Shown: in pieces, positions 23,557-35,676 of the stretch | Numbering within the stretch: position 1 is the first letter of the stretch | Layout: each line of letters opens with the position of its first letter | From: Toxotes chatareus | Lineage: Eukaryota; Chordata; Actinopteri; Toxotidae | Assembly: GCA_016801885.1 (NCBI GenBank) | Contig: JAFBJY010000411.1 | Location: forward strand, 115,919 to 179,918 | Direction: 5' to 3' | DNA: 64,000 nucleotides | Translations under genes and position numbers: made by a program | The notes under the pieces: model-generated | Database searches by the model: none | What the model was told of the DNA's origin: nothing | Seen by the model: only the letters and a program-made list of their open reading frames with translations

Positions 23557-23676
23557 GACTTGTAAGTTCCAAGCATATGAGGAAGTGGCATCACATGACT
23601 TGTAAGTTCCAAGCATATGAGGAAGTGGCATCACATGACTTGTAAGTTCCAAACATATGAGGAAGTGGAATCACAG
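23554..23676 (+). repeat. Minisatellite, 3 x 40 bp
   Basis: Three head-to-tail 40-bp units start with CATGACTTGTAAGTTCCAAG at 23,554, 23,594 and 23,634. The last has two substitutions. It directly follows the SINE tail and is also present as three units in copy B (39,584 onward). Confidence 0.9.
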
Positions 23677-23993
23677 GCAGCTGTATATATACACACTATA
23701 TACTGTGCAGCAACCCCTAAATACGACAATGTGGTAAAATCAGTCAGGGATAACTGAACTGGATGTTGTGTCACACTCTAACCTCCACTCCTGTGTCTAC
23801 TACAGTGGAGCTGGATTAACAAAGTCATTAGGATTCATCCTGCTGGGAAGGAAAATGTCTTCACCAAAATCTGTGACAATACATTGAGTAGATGTGAAGA
23901 TATTTGACTGGACAAACAAAACATTTGACCTACTAATGGCAGAGAAAACAGCAGAGTCATCAGGACTGATCCTCTGGAGGCTATGTGTTATGG

Positions 23994-24188
23994 TCTCTTT
24001 CTCAAATTGAATCGAAGGCAACTGGACTTAAATTTGTCTGGGAAGACATTTCGCCTCTCTTATCCAAGGGGCTTCATCAGTTCGTATGCCATGGTCTTTC
24101 TAGTCCGCACTAGTCTGACTCAGAGGCTAAACGCCTTCCCAGACAAATATAAGTCCAGTTGCCTTCGATTCAATTTGAGAAAGAGATT
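23994..24188. repeat. Foldback (inverted-repeat) element, ~50-bp arms
   Basis: The left arm (23,994-24,045, CTTTCTCAAATTGAATCGAA onward) is the reverse complement of the right arm (24,136-24,188) with few mismatches. About 90 bp separates the arms. The arm sequence resembles common fish repeat ends carrying AAGACATTTCGCCTCT and AAGGGGCTTCATCAG. It is MITE-like with no coding capacity. Copy B has it at 40,021-40,216. Confidence 0.8.
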
Positions 24189-24227
24189 ACAATGACCTGG
24201 ATGAATGAGAACATTCACAGACATATG

Positions 24228-24737
24228 TGTTATGGTCGGTAAATAATGCCTTGTCATGTTTTGTCTCGTGTCTATGTTGTCTCGTGATTTCCTGTTTTAT
24301 TTTGAAATCATTGTCCTTGTGTGTCTTATCTCATTTTAATTCCTGCCTTTGTCTGGTTTCCCGCCTTTGTGATTGTCTTCCCCGCCCTAATTGTTTCCAC
24401 CTGTTTCCCCTTACCTGTTGTGTATATATAGTCGCGTCTCCCCTTGTTCCACGCCAGTTTGTCTTGTCCTCTGTCAAGAGAACCAGTGTCCATATCTTGT
24501 ATCTCGTCAGGTTTTGTTGTTCTTTTGCATTTTTTCTTGTTTTGACTAGTTGCCTTGCCTTTGCTTCACCATTTGTTCCTCGTAAGAGTGATTTTTTTTT
24601 TTTGACTTTAGTTTTTTATGCCTTTTTCCCCAATCGGCTGATTATTATTTTGTCACTTTGTTTAATAAAGACTTTGCTTTTCTGAATTTTCGCTTTGGAG
24701 TCGTGCATTTGGGTTCAGTCCACGTTCAGTCCTGACA
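24228..24737 (+). mobile_element. Solo LTR (Gypsy-like), copy A
   Basis: This 510-bp block starts TGTTATGGTCGG and ends GTCCTGACA. It has TATA-like TGTATATATAGTC near 24,420 and the poly-A signal AATAAAGAC near 24,664. The flanking 5-mers ATATG and CTATG differ at one base, consistent with an imperfect 4-5 bp target duplication. No internal coding region was found. Copy B equivalent: 40,256-40,763. Confidence 0.75.
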
Positions 24738-25133
24738 CTATGAAAGAACAAACTTTGATTGAAATCCATCAGATTATTTATTTCATTCTGACTGACAGAG
24801 CAAGCAACACTGCCAACCCTCCAGCCTCACTGCCAGTGTCAATACCAACCACAGAAGAAGAGATATCACACCTATACCACTATGACAGCTGCATCCACAT
24901 ACACCTGAGGAACAATGAGCCACAGTGAGGACCAAAGGGAAGTGGCTGCCACATGTATTCACTGTATAAGATAAAATAATGATGTAAAAAATAAAAGCAG
25001 CAGACGTAAAAGTGGAAGTTAGGCTGCACTGTTAAAAACACAACAACCAGGGTGACAATGTGGAAATGAAAATGAAATGACAAATGACAACATCAGCAGT
25101 AAAATTACACAAGTATTATCAGCAGCCAGAGGA

Positions 25134-25790
25134 TTCAGTTCAATTCAATTTTATTTATATAGCTCCTTCCACAATCAAAATTGTCTCAAAGCACTTTACA
25201 CAGGACCAGAGCCTGACCCCAGAGCAAGCACTTAAGGAGACAGTGGCAAGGAAAACTCCCTTTTAACAGGAATAAAACTTGAGCAATGTTAGAGGGCCAG
25301 CATTCAGATTACAGAACAGTTAGTGGATACTGTGTGCTCAGCAGATTACAGTTATGATAGGAAACAGAGCACAGAAGCAAAAATCTGCCATGATTGGTAA
25401 TTATTTACATTACAGTCTGCAGAGAATATTAATCCAAAATGTATCTGTAACAGAATGGAACATTAAACATAGTAATGTGTTAGAAATGGATAATTGTAGA
25501 CAATAAACAGCAGCAGGTGGGTGGAGCCAGGACCACAGACAGAGAACATGCAGCTCCGGAGCCAGAGACACCTGCAGAAAGGTACAGAGACAGAGAGACC
25601 AGAGAGAAACAAGCACAGGACTACAGAACAGAGAGGACACAGAGTTAATGGCATGGAATAAAGGTTAATAACTGTGAGAGTGGGTCTGAGGAGAGAAAGA
25701 GAGAAGACAAGAGGTGTGCAGAGGATCATGGGAAGTCCTCCAGCAGCCTAGGCCTATAGCAGCATAAGGGATGGTTCAGTTGCCTGAGCC
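25134..25790 (+). repeat. Dispersed teleost repeat (A2)
   Basis: This is the second copy within segmental copy A, about 4.38 kb from A1. Similarity also covers the preceding 150 bp (GCAGCAGAC, CAACAACCAGGGTGACAATG). That indicates a nested duplication of about 760 bp rather than two independent insertions. Confidence 0.75.
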
Positions 25791-26713
25791 AGCCCTACTA
25801 TGGGCTTTATCCTTAACTGTAAAAGTGTCTATAGAAATAATTGTGACTATATGACTATATGTGACTATAGGTTTAGTCATAATAAATAAAACTGTAACTA
25901 CAACTAATTATAAGCTTTGTCAAACAAAAAGGTTTTAAGCCTAATTTTAAAATTAGAGAGTGTGTCTGCTTCCTGAACCCTTATCTTCATATTTACTGCT
26001 TGTTAATTATTTAGTTTGCTCAGTTGTACATTTATTTATAACTAAGTAGTGTGGCCCAATATAAACAGTACAGGCATTGTAATGTTGTAGTTTCACCACA
26101 AGAGGGAGTTGGTGGTTTGGAGTCGCTCCTGGTCAGCAGACGTCATGTGTAAATGTAAAAGACTATATTAGTTACAAGGTTATTTTGTTTGTCCTCATCC
26201 CATTTGAATCACATGACTGGTGTTAGTGTGGGTCCGTCTGTTATTTCAAAGATGGCCACTTAAGCCGTAGAGAGTCCATGAGTGTAGTTGACGCGTGCTT
26301 CAATAAAAACTCCGTTCTCAATTTGTTCTGGTTTTTATCTTTTACTGAAGATTTTCTTTGTTGAACAAATACATAAAAACATAAACTTAAACAAGCACGG
26401 TCAAAAACTAGTGTGCTCTCCTGGCTCCACAGCTTCAACTAAAAATTCAAATAAGCACATGCAAGCTATTACATTTACAGCCAATCAGAGGCCAGCGCTG
26501 TGGAGACACTTGTTCTTAGCCAATACAATGGTTCTGTTATAAATGGCTCTAACAACTGGATTTAAAATTTAATTTGGATATTTACTGTTTTGATGTAAAA
26601 TAACTTCAGTGTCTCACTATGAGAGACTCCCACTCACTCATTCACTCACTGTCACCACTGAGAAGCAGATAGATAGATACTTTGAAGGAGTGAAGGTGTT
26701 TGGAAAGTTTTTT

Positions 26714-26717
<4 letters not shown>

Positions 26718-26767
<50 letters not shown>
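26718..26767 (+). repeat. (TG)n microsatellite, copy A
   Basis: About 25 dinucleotide units of TG. The copy B counterpart at 42,738-42,789 has a slightly different length and a TTG interruption. Confidence 0.95.
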
Positions 26768-26769
<2 letters not shown>

Positions 26770-28732
26770 TCCTTTGCCTTTGATGTATCAACATTCTACA
26801 GTGTGATGTCACAGGCTGCAGTAAGTGGACACACAGCCAGAGACAAGTTCAGAAGTCAAACAGGAGCAGAAACAGTTGGACTGGACAGGACTTGCTCATG
26901 ATTTAGGAAGAAAGAAGCACTCAGATATTTCTGCACAGTTATTGACAAGGAAGGGAGGAGCTACTGCTGTTACAAGGACAAGAGGAAACTACAGGAAAGT
27001 CCAGATCACCTCCAAGGTTTTCAGTAAGTCAATACATGTTAGTAGTGTCTAGTTTAGAAGTTAGTGTTTTGAAATGTTTTGTCAAAATTATATGTTTGTG
27101 AAACATGGACGACAAGTAATCATACCCATAAGCCCAGCGGTTTGATTGTGTGCTTATCATTCATGGACAATATTGAGGTTTTTTTTTTTTTTTTAATGCT
27201 AGTCATAATTTTGAGATATTCTGATGGTTGCTCAATGTCTTTGTTTTGGTGTGATGCACTGTAGTTTGTGTTAAAGGAAAGGATTTCTAGGAAGTCTGTA
27301 CTGTCTGCAACAAGATCCTTTCTAAAGAAATTCTAATGGAAATGATGGAGCATAAAATCCACAGTCCCTGTCCTGTGGAAAAGTTGACTTCCAGAGTTGA
27401 AAAGAAGCAAACATGAGGCTTCAACAGTCTGAGTAGATCAAGTTTCTATCTTCCAGGTATTTTTAGTCCAAAATTCTCCTCTTTGTGTTTCTACACCTAA
27501 TGTTTCCTTGCAAAGCTGTGGTGGAGAGATGGAAACACAGAGAGGAAATTCTGCACTAAAAGACAAACATTTGAAGATTCCCACTTGATTTTGTTTAACA
27601 ATGCTGATGAATTTTGGAATTACTATTTGCACAGAAATAGGACTGTAGATTTTGTGGCCTATCATTTCCACAGAAATAGTTTAAAGATGGGATCTCCTGG
27701 CAGCCAGTATGGACAGCAGGAAGAATTAGATCAAACACCAGTGCTTTGAATGTGGAAATGGGAATGTGAGTATATCTTTAAGTGATTTGGGTTTTTTATG
27801 TCTTTATTATGGACAGTAGAGAGATGACAGGAAATCAGGTGGAGGCAGAGGCATCAATGTTTCTCCTCCCTTTAGCTGTGTCTGCAGTCGCTACACTCCT
27901 GTGTGTCTATGCTGTAGACTAGAGAGAAAGCTCTATTCTTAATTCTCTCTGTTTTCAGCTCTCAAGACTTTTGCAGCTTCTACCTGAACCTCTGTGATCT
28001 GGGGTTTACTTTCACTCCTCTGTCTCAGTTTGTACTTTCAGATATCAGCCTTATTTCACTGTTTACTGATCATTTTCAGCCACATCACAGCTGTTATGTT
28101 ACTACTAATGGAAAGCAAACTTTTGCTGTTTCTTTTAAACTAGTAAAAGGTTGTAAGAAAATGAAATGTGTTTCTCAGTGAGTCAGCATCACTTTATTAG
28201 TGGTTCAGATGAACAAATCAGTTTGCTGTGCAGTAAAGTGGAAGAAACACTTGCAGCGTTCCAGCACAGCTTTAGTGATAGTGGCTGTTCACAGCATGGC
28301 TTAATGTGAGTACACCTCCACAATGGAAAACACTATTTGTTAGAATGAGGAGTATATTGATATTAGACGTCACATTTCCAGCCCACTCACCTTCTGGCAT
28401 ATTTATTTGGAAAGCTTGCTCTGTGGTTTTGGAAGCCACGCCTCCTTGTCTCTTGTGGCCCCAGTCAAGTTCACTACATCCCAAACAATATGTTCCCTTT
28501 AAAACCAGAATGAAAGTTTTGTGTTCATGGTGATATATACCTCTGATTCTTGGGAATTTGGATAAAACTGGTTTTAATTCTGAAAATAAAAGTTACTTGA
28601 ATATTCACTTTATACAAATTTTTACACTGTTGTACATATACTCTTCTAAAAGATCTAACATCATACATCATCTGCTTTAAGCAAATTAGGAAAAGTATTT
28701 TTTTTTTTTAACAAACATTTTTCTATTAAAAG

Positions 28733-29245
28733 TGTTATGTATATGGGGTTTGGACTGTTTGTGTGCTTGTGCTTTGGTGCTTTTTCCCTCTCCCTCCTGT
28801 GGGAGGTTCTCTCCTTTTTGAGTAAAGAGGCGCGTTTTCCTGCTGACTGGAGGCTGACACACCTGCACCTCATTTCCTGTGATCACTCCTTTTAAGCCGG
28901 AGCAGGGCTTCACTTCGACGCTGGATTGTCCTACCTTCAGTGGTAACTCTCTCGCCGTCAAGCAAACTGTTCTTCTTAAGAGTTTCTAGTGAACTAACCT
29001 TGTGCTCAGTCAAGTGACTTCTGCTCTCTGCTATTCTCTTCCAGTGAAACCCTCCAGTGTTCAGGATCACTCCTCCAGCCAGTAAACTGCCTGCCACGCC
29101 ATTCTGCCTCCACTCCTATCAGTCCTGAAAGTTTTGGACTCGCTTTGTGTTTATCCTTATTAAATCTACTTTTTTTTCTCTGCCATCAGCCTGTGGTCTG
29201 CTTCTGGGTCCTCAAAAAACACTCTCACCTAACACAAACCTAACA
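28733..29245 (+). mobile_element. Solo LTR with perfect 5-bp target duplication
   Basis: This 513-bp element starts TGTTATGTATATGGGG and ends CACAAACCTAACA. It is bracketed by AAAAG at 28,728-28,732 and 29,246-29,250. A promoter-like CTCCTTTTAAGCCGGAGCAG lies near 28,885-28,905 and an ATTAAATC poly-A-like signal near 29,160. Only the first ~277 bp survive in copy B (44,758-45,034). Confidence 0.85.
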
Positions 29246-30021
29246 AAAAGAGACGAGTACTTTAATAACTCAACAGCAATGAAGAAAAATTGTAAGCATA
29301 TTCATTTAAAACAAATTAAAACTGCCTCTGACGGTGGTGACAATAATCTGACAGTGGTGACAGTGGCCTCATTACAACATACAATTCCAAAAGTTATACC
29401 ACTCAAGTCAATGACTTCTTGTTTAAGACATTTACTCAAAAAAAAAAAAGGTGTAAGGTACATTTAGGCAATATCATTTTTCAACCCCACTCCCATAACA
29501 TCATATATCAAATCATCATAATAAAAAATAAAGTCATTACCACTATAAACTGTATATTGGACATGAAGAACAGATAAAACTATGTCTTACAGTCTCTTTT
29601 TCCATAAACTGAAATGTCTCAAAATACAGAAATCATTCTGTATAAATATCACAAAACCCATCTGGCACAATAATAACAATAATTGAAATGTGAACTCCTG
29701 TGAGTATTCCCTGACTGTATTACATCACTCATTTAACTTTGTCAAGAAGTATAGTGTATATGTTTCTGCTCTATGAAGTCCATGACTTCAGCAGACAGAA
29801 TGTATATCTCCCTTGTTCTACTTGCACGACCTGGTGATGACAGTCCCACAAGTTTGACCAGAATATGGTCAAATGGTATGAAGCACATACTGTATCCTTT
29901 GCACCTCCTTTTGGATGGAATCGTGTGTTGGGCCCATGAGGGTGGAAAAATTCCACTTCCACATCTTGATGATGAGCATCCACAGTGAGAGACTTTGCTA
30001 ACCACCAGTGCAGGTCAAAGA
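29246..30021. other. Spacer between the two segmental copies
   Basis: This is unique sequence except for CATTTTTCAACCCCACTCCC near 29,476, which reappears at copy B's right edge. A decayed minus-strand coding fragment lies at 29,764-30,010. The rest shows no gene. Confidence 0.5.
29764..30010 (-). pseudogene. Decayed coding fragment (unidentified)
   Basis: Two overlapping minus-strand frames together look protein-like. One holds HWWLAKSLTVDAHHQDVEVE and FFHPHGPNTRFH. The other, downstream, holds CFIPFDHILVKLVGLSSPGR and REIYILSAEVMDF. The pattern (W.A, FxHPHGP, then IL..V and a terminal YxLSAE) reminds me of a small C-terminal domain in repetitive fish proteins of unknown function, but I cannot name the family. 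A single frameshift separates the two parts. It sits just 3' of NLR copy B's remaining exons. Confidence 0.4.
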
Positions 30022-31575
30022 AAAAAGTCAAATAACATTTGTGTTGAAAGGAAAATCAAAGGAGAAAAACTCTGTTTGCTCATTTCTCAACAAGTTGGAG
30101 ACATGACAGTTGAATATGACACAATCAGTAATAAACAGACATGTACAGTCAAAGCTGTAAGTATTTGGACAGTTAGACATGATTTTCAGGCTCTCAGCAC
30201 GTTCACTTTAAAATATAATAATGGATACTACAGTCAATGACTGCAAAGAATTTTACACTAAATATTAAATCTGATGAGTTTGTTTCCCTTCATGTGTATT
30301 TGTCCAGTTACTTTTGAACCACTAAAAGGGCTGAATCTCCCACACAGTTCTTTCTATACTGGTGTCAACCTGCTCAAATTAAAGCTGAGACTTGGCTCTT
30401 GAATGTAGGATCCATTATTTTAATTCAGATTCAATGTCCTGAAGCTCAGAGCCTGAGGTTACTGTTCAGTAACTGTCCAAATACTTCAGGTCTTGACTGT
30501 AACTGTGTTAATGTTGGTACCTGATTTGATTTAGTTTGAATCCTCTTACAAAATAGTTTATTAGTTGTAAGTACAGGGCAGCTGTGTCTCAGCAGGTAGA
30601 GAAGTTTTCCATTAATCACAGCTCTCCTCCTGTCAACATCAAGTGTCCTTAGGCTAAAAACCTAAACCTCAAACCAGCTGTGATGGCCAGATCAGCACCT
30701 TGTATGGTAGCTGGCTGCCATAACTGTGTGTGAATGGGTGAATGAGAGGCAGCATGTAAAGAGCTGTGGGTAAATGATTTTTTAAGTCTGAGGATTTTGA
30801 AGCTCAAGTTGTCTCCATCACTGTTGTGTTCAGTTACCATGGTTACGACTGTTTACTTCTTGACTCACACAATCACCCATGTGACTTTGCTCTGCAGTTA
30901 AAAAACAGAATGAGTCTCCTCCTTAAATCCATTTCTCATTAGAAACTCTGAACTGCTCACTTAGCATTAGCACAGCTGCCTGTCCTCTCCACTGCAGAGC
31001 AGCTGATCATTCAGAAGCTGACTGACTAAAATCCTCTTCAGTCTCTGGGTTTATCTTGAGAGGAGAAGCTAAAACGTGGGATAACGTAGTGATATTTCAT
31101 TAGTGAACATCTAGAGGAAGATCTAGATGTTTGACTGTCCACATTAATCCTCAACTTACTCCTTTAGTGAGAACTTAAATTATTAGTATTAACTTATTAT
31201 TAATTAGCCCTTTGACCTCCAAACTTTAAGGTCCGCTTTAAGTCACAGTGAACATTTGTGCAAAGTTTGACAGAGAGACCTAAAAGCGTTCTTGAAATAT
31301 TGTGGGAAGAATAATCCGAAACAGATGGATGGACGGAAACCGAAGGATAATGCCTCTAGCCTTGGCTACTGCCAACGCATAGGCGTAAAAAGCATTCAAG
31401 AGCTTGTGTATCTCAGCCAGCGTTCATAAATGTAAAGCTGGATAAAAACAAAATAGAAAAACTAAAAGATTTTACAAACTATGAAAATCGTTAGGTATGA
31501 GCCTCTCTAAAGTCAGCATTGATGGACTCAAGAAATATCTGCAGTCATTTCAAACAAACTGGAACTTGATCTCAC

Positions 31576-31750
31576 CTGAGAGTCTCCAGGGTACAGTGTG
31601 GACTCTTCAGTCCAGAAGACAACAGCTTCACCCCTGAATGCTGCAGGTCATTGCTTACGAAGGTCCAGGTCTCTCAGACTAGAGGACTGGGAGCTGAGAA
31701 CTGATGACAGAGCTTCACAGCTTCTCTCAAAGAGGTTACAGCTGCTCAGT
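31576..31750 (-). pseudogene. NLR copy B, leucine-rich repeat exon (frameshifted)
   Basis: This is the counterpart of 15,569-15,742. It is 175 bp instead of 174 because TTGCTTACG replaces TTGCTACG, which adds a base and breaks the frame. Splice sites are intact. It is the last recognisable exon of copy B, since no second LRR, linker or B30.2 exon follows before 30,022. Confidence 0.8.
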
Positions 31751-32711
31751 CTGAAGAGGAAACAATGAAGAAAAAGCCAAATAACATTTGTGTTGAAAGG
31801 AAAATAAAAGGAGCAAAACTCTCAGTTTGCTCATTTCTCAACAAGTTGGAGACATGACGGTTAAAAATGACACAATAAGTAATAAACAGACATGTACAGT
31901 CAAGGTACAAAGTATTTGGACAGTTACACATATTTTTGTTCTTCAGGCTCTCAGCACGTTCACTTTAAAATACAATAATGGATACTACAGTCAATGACTG
32001 CAAAGGGATTTTACACTAAATGTTAAATCTGATGAGTTTGTTTCACTTCATGTGTATTTGTCCAGTTACTTTTGAACCACTAAAAGGGCTGAATCTCCCA
32101 CACAGTTCTTTCTACACTGATGTCAACCTGATCAAATTAAAGCTGAGGCTTGGCTCTTTAATGTAGGATCCATTATTTTAATTCAGATTCAATGTCCTGA
32201 AGCTCAGAGCCTGAGGTTACTGTTCAGTAACTGTCCAAATACTTCAGGTCTTGACTGTAACTGTGTTAATGTTGGTACCTGATTTGATTTAGTTTGAATC
32301 CTCTTATAAAATAGTTTATTAGTTGTAAGTACAGGGCAGCTGTGTCTCAGCAGGTAGAGAGGTTTGTCCATTAATCACAGCTCTCCTCCTGTCAACATCA
32401 AATGTCCTTAGGCTAAAACCTCAACCTCAACCTGGGTAAACGTTCTATATAAACACAGCCATTTAGTAGTTTCTAGGTTTAGTCTGTGAAAATTGAGTCA
32501 TGATTTTTAAGTCTGAGGATTTTTAAGCTCAAGTTGTCTCCATCACTGTTGTGTTCAGTTGCCATGGTTACAGCAGATTCAATGTGATGAAGCTCAGAGT
32601 TCAGAGATGATGATAAGGAATTAAAGAAGAGAGAATTTATTTTCCTCCTGCTGAATAAAATAGCAATGTCTTCATATAATGATGAATAAATCCAACTATC
32701 TATACACTTAC

Positions 32712-34509
32712 AGAGCTTTGTTAGAGGCTTTGACAACTGGCAGCAGCTTCAGAAGAGCCTCCTCTGAAGCAGAGTATTTCTTCAGGTCAAACACGTCCAG
32801 ATCTTTTTCTGATGACAGTAAGATGAAGACCAGAGCTGACCATTGAGCAGGAGACAGTTCATCTGTGGAGAGACGCCCTGAACTCAGGGACTGTTGGATC
32901 TGCTCCACTAGAGAACGATCATTCAGTTCATTCAGACAGTGGAACAGGTTGATGCTTTGCTCTGCAGAGGGAGTCTCTTCAATCTTCTTCTTGATGTACT
33001 GAACTGTTTCCTGATTAGTCTGTGAGCCACTTCCTGTCTGTGTCACCAGACCTCGTAGGAGAGTCTGATTGGTCTGCAGTGAAAGACCCAGGAGGAAGCG
33101 GAGGAACAAGTCCAGGTGTCCATTTGGACTCTGTAAGGCCTCGTCCACAGCCCTCTGATAGAACTGTGTTGGATCAGCTTTGTCTCTGAACAGTTTAGAA
33201 CACAGGAAGGTTGATTGTTCTTCTGACAGCAGATCGACTCCAGAGTTGATGAAGGTCAGATGGACATGAAGAGCAGCCAGAAACTCCTGAAGACTCAGAT
33301 GGACGAAGCAGAACACCTTGTCCTGGTACAGTCCTCTCTCCTCTTTAAAGACCTGTGTGAACACTCCTGAGTACACTGAGGCTGCTCTGATATCGATGCC
33401 ACACTCTGTCAGGTCTGATTCATAGAAGATCAGGTTTCCTTTCTGCAGCTGCTCAAAGCCAGTTTTCCCAGAGACTCAATCATCTTCCAGGTCTCTGGAC
33501 TCCAGTGTGAATCTGTCTCAGCTCCTCCATCATACTTAACATACTTCAGTTTGGACTGAACCACCAGGAAGTGGATGTACATCTCCGTCAGGGTCTTGGG
33601 CAGCCCTCCTCCCTCTCTGGTTTCCAACACATCCTCCAGAACTGTAGCAGTGATCCAGCAGAAGACCGGGATGTGGCACATGATGTGGAGGCTTCAGAAG
33701 TCTTGATGTGGGAGATGATCCTTCTGACCTGCTCCTCCTCTCTGAACCTCTTCCTGAAGTACTCCTCCTTCTGTTGGTCAGTGAACCCTCTGACCTCTGT
33801 CACCATGTCAACACACTCAGGAGGGATCTGATTGGCTGCTGCAGGTCGTGTGGTTATCCAGAGGCGAGCAGAGGGAAGCAGTTTCCCCTGATGAGGTTTG
33901 TCAGCAGCACATCCACTGAGGTGGACTCTGTAACATCAGTCAGGATCTCAGTGTTGTGGAAGTCCAGAGGAAGTCGACACTCATCCAGACCGTCAAAGAT
34001 GAACAGAACCTGGACCTCTTCAAACCTGCAGAGTCCTGCTTCTTTGGTTTCAGGAAAGAAGTGATGAACAAGTTCCACCAAGCTGAACTTTTCTCTTTCA
34101 GCACATTCAGCTCTCTGAACGTGAATGGAAATGTGAAGTGTATGTCCTGGTTGGCTTTGTCTTCAGCCCAGTCCAGAGTCAACTTCTGTGTTAAGACTGT
34201 TTTCCCAATGCCAGCCACTCCCTTTGTCATCACTGTTCTGATTGGTCCATCTCTTCCAGGTGAGGCTTTAAAGATGTCTTCTTGTCTGATGCTTGTTTCT
34301 GGTCTGGCTGGTTTCCTGGATGCTGTTTCAATCTGTCTGACCTCATGTTCATCATTGACCTCTCAGTCCCTCCTCTGTGATGTAGAGCTCTGTGTAGATC
34401 TGATTCAGAAGGGTTGGGTTTCCTGCTTTAGAGATCCCCTCAAACACACACTGGAACTTCTTCTTCAGAGTAGATTTAAGTTTATGTTGACAAACTGCAG
34501 CAACATGTC
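32712..34509 (-). pseudogene. NLR copy B, FISNA-NACHT exon (several frameshifts)
   Basis: This exon is nearly identical to copy A's. It keeps canonical Walker A (GVAGIGKTVLTQK) and Walker B (VLFIFDGLDECR) and the same splice sites. Against copy A it has small indels near 33,457 (lost A), 33,694 (GCTTCAGAAG versus GCTTCGTGAAG), 33,884 (lost C), 34,091 (lost T) and 34,362-34,373 (CTCAGTCCCTCC versus CCAGTCCCTCCC). The 3' half is open where copy A is broken (32,708-33,376 as one frame). Most indels sit in homopolymers, so assembly error is a real alternative to pseudogenisation. Confidence 0.88.
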
Positions 34510-34666
34510 CTGAATGAACAAACAAGAAACAACATCAATGACTGACTCATAAAGAAAACATGACATGTTCATCCCCCTAAAGAACACACATGAACATATG
34601 TCCCTCCATGTCTTGAGACGTTGGACATTTGTCCATCATGTTGAATCTTTAGAGAAATCCTCTTAC

Positions 34667-34895
34667 TGCTGTGCAGACAGTCAGCCAGCTCCTCCTGCTT
34701 CATTCTCCTCAGGAAGTTCACTGTGATCTTTACAAAAGCCTCTCTGCTGCTCCACCTCTGCTCTTCATCCTCACCGTCCAACACCTCCTCATCCTCCCTC
34801 TGACTCTCTGAGCATTGTGGGTAATCTGGACTCACAACCTTCTGGATCGTCTTCAGCTCCTTCTTCACAAAAGTGACAATGTTCTCCTCCAGCAG
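34667..34895 (-). CDS. NLR copy B, helical N-terminal exon
   Basis: This is the 229-bp counterpart of 18,648-18,876 with intact splice sites and frame. It reads LLEENIVTFVKKELKTIQK and SESQREDEEVLDGEDEEQRW. Differences from copy A are mainly replacement changes in the acidic segment. Confidence 0.83.
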
Positions 34896-35057
34896 CTGGA
34901 ACAGAAAACTACATGAATGACACAATCAAAGTAAAACCATGGAGCCAAACATCAGATCCATGTTGGACACACTGACAATCCACTGCTCTAAAAAGTGCAG
35001 CATGGAGATTATTGTCAACACAACAGATGTCAAAGTAGTTGTTGTCCATGTACAGAC

Positions 35058-35136
35058 CATAAATATGGAGTCCAGGTGTGTTTGATGCTGCTGGGCAGAC
35101 TGGGCACTGGGAACCTCTGAGCTCTCCTGGTCCACT
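35058..35136 (-). CDS. NLR copy B, short N-terminal exon
   Basis: This 79-bp exon is identical in protein to copy A (VDQESSEVPSAQSAQQHQ), with conserved splice sites and phase. Confidence 0.8.
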
Positions 35137-35676
35137 CTGTGGAGGAATCATGAAGAATTAGCTCACATTATGTTTGCAGCATCTGTGAGTGTTTTATGCT
35201 TTGTACACAAACAACAGCTGCTTTTATGTTCTGTGGTGACTGTCCTGATTAAAGCAAACACTACTGTGCTGTGACATTCTCAATGAGAGGAAACAAGCAA
35301 TCACTACTGTACCTCATGACCTAGAGTCATCACAACAAGTCCACCTTTTAAATGATGAGTTTTAAGGACTCACACTGGGTTTGACAGAAGTCTTACCTCT
35401 GCTACAGGACACTAACACAAACACTGGAACTGGATAGGTGCTGAGTTACAGGGAGTTTTAGTTCTGATCTGAATGACACATATAAGAACATAAGAAGTGC
35501 TTTTCTTGAAAAGAGAAACATCAACTTTGCCACTAAAGCCTGTGTTTCAGCCTGATCATGTTCATATACTGTGTCATTCATGAAGCCTGAGACAAAACAC
35601 AATCACTTCATCTTTCATAGAAGACCAGTTATACAGGACAGCTGTCTGATACATTTTAAACTCAGCTGCAGCTCAC

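Larger units (their letters stand above)
24738..28732. other. Intergenic DNA of segmental copy A
   Basis: It holds dispersed repeat A2 and a (TG)n tract at about 26,718-26,767. Low-complexity T runs also occur, for example near 27,180. Open frames here are short, lack family signatures and are conserved in copy B only because the DNA was duplicated recently. I see no gene. Confidence 0.5.
14040..28995. repeat. Segmental duplication, copy A
   Basis: This block matches 30,022-45,034 base for base with scattered substitutions and many 1-bp homopolymer differences, at an offset of about 16,019-16,046 bp. Left junction: AAAAAGTCAAATAACATTTG is shared, but the bases before it differ. Right junction: the match ends after CTTGTGCTCAG, inside a solo LTR. 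It contains LRR exon 1, the NACHT exon and all N-terminal exons of the NLR gene. It also holds about 7 kb of upstream repeat-rich DNA. Confidence 0.95.

Noticed and set aside
24227..24685. 152-codon Cys/Leu-rich ORF
   Set aside because: It lies within a solo LTR with TATA and poly-A signals; the hydrophobic translation reflects T/C-rich LTR sequence.
26609..26901. ORFs with Val-Cys repeats
   Set aside because: Translations of the (TG)n microsatellite.
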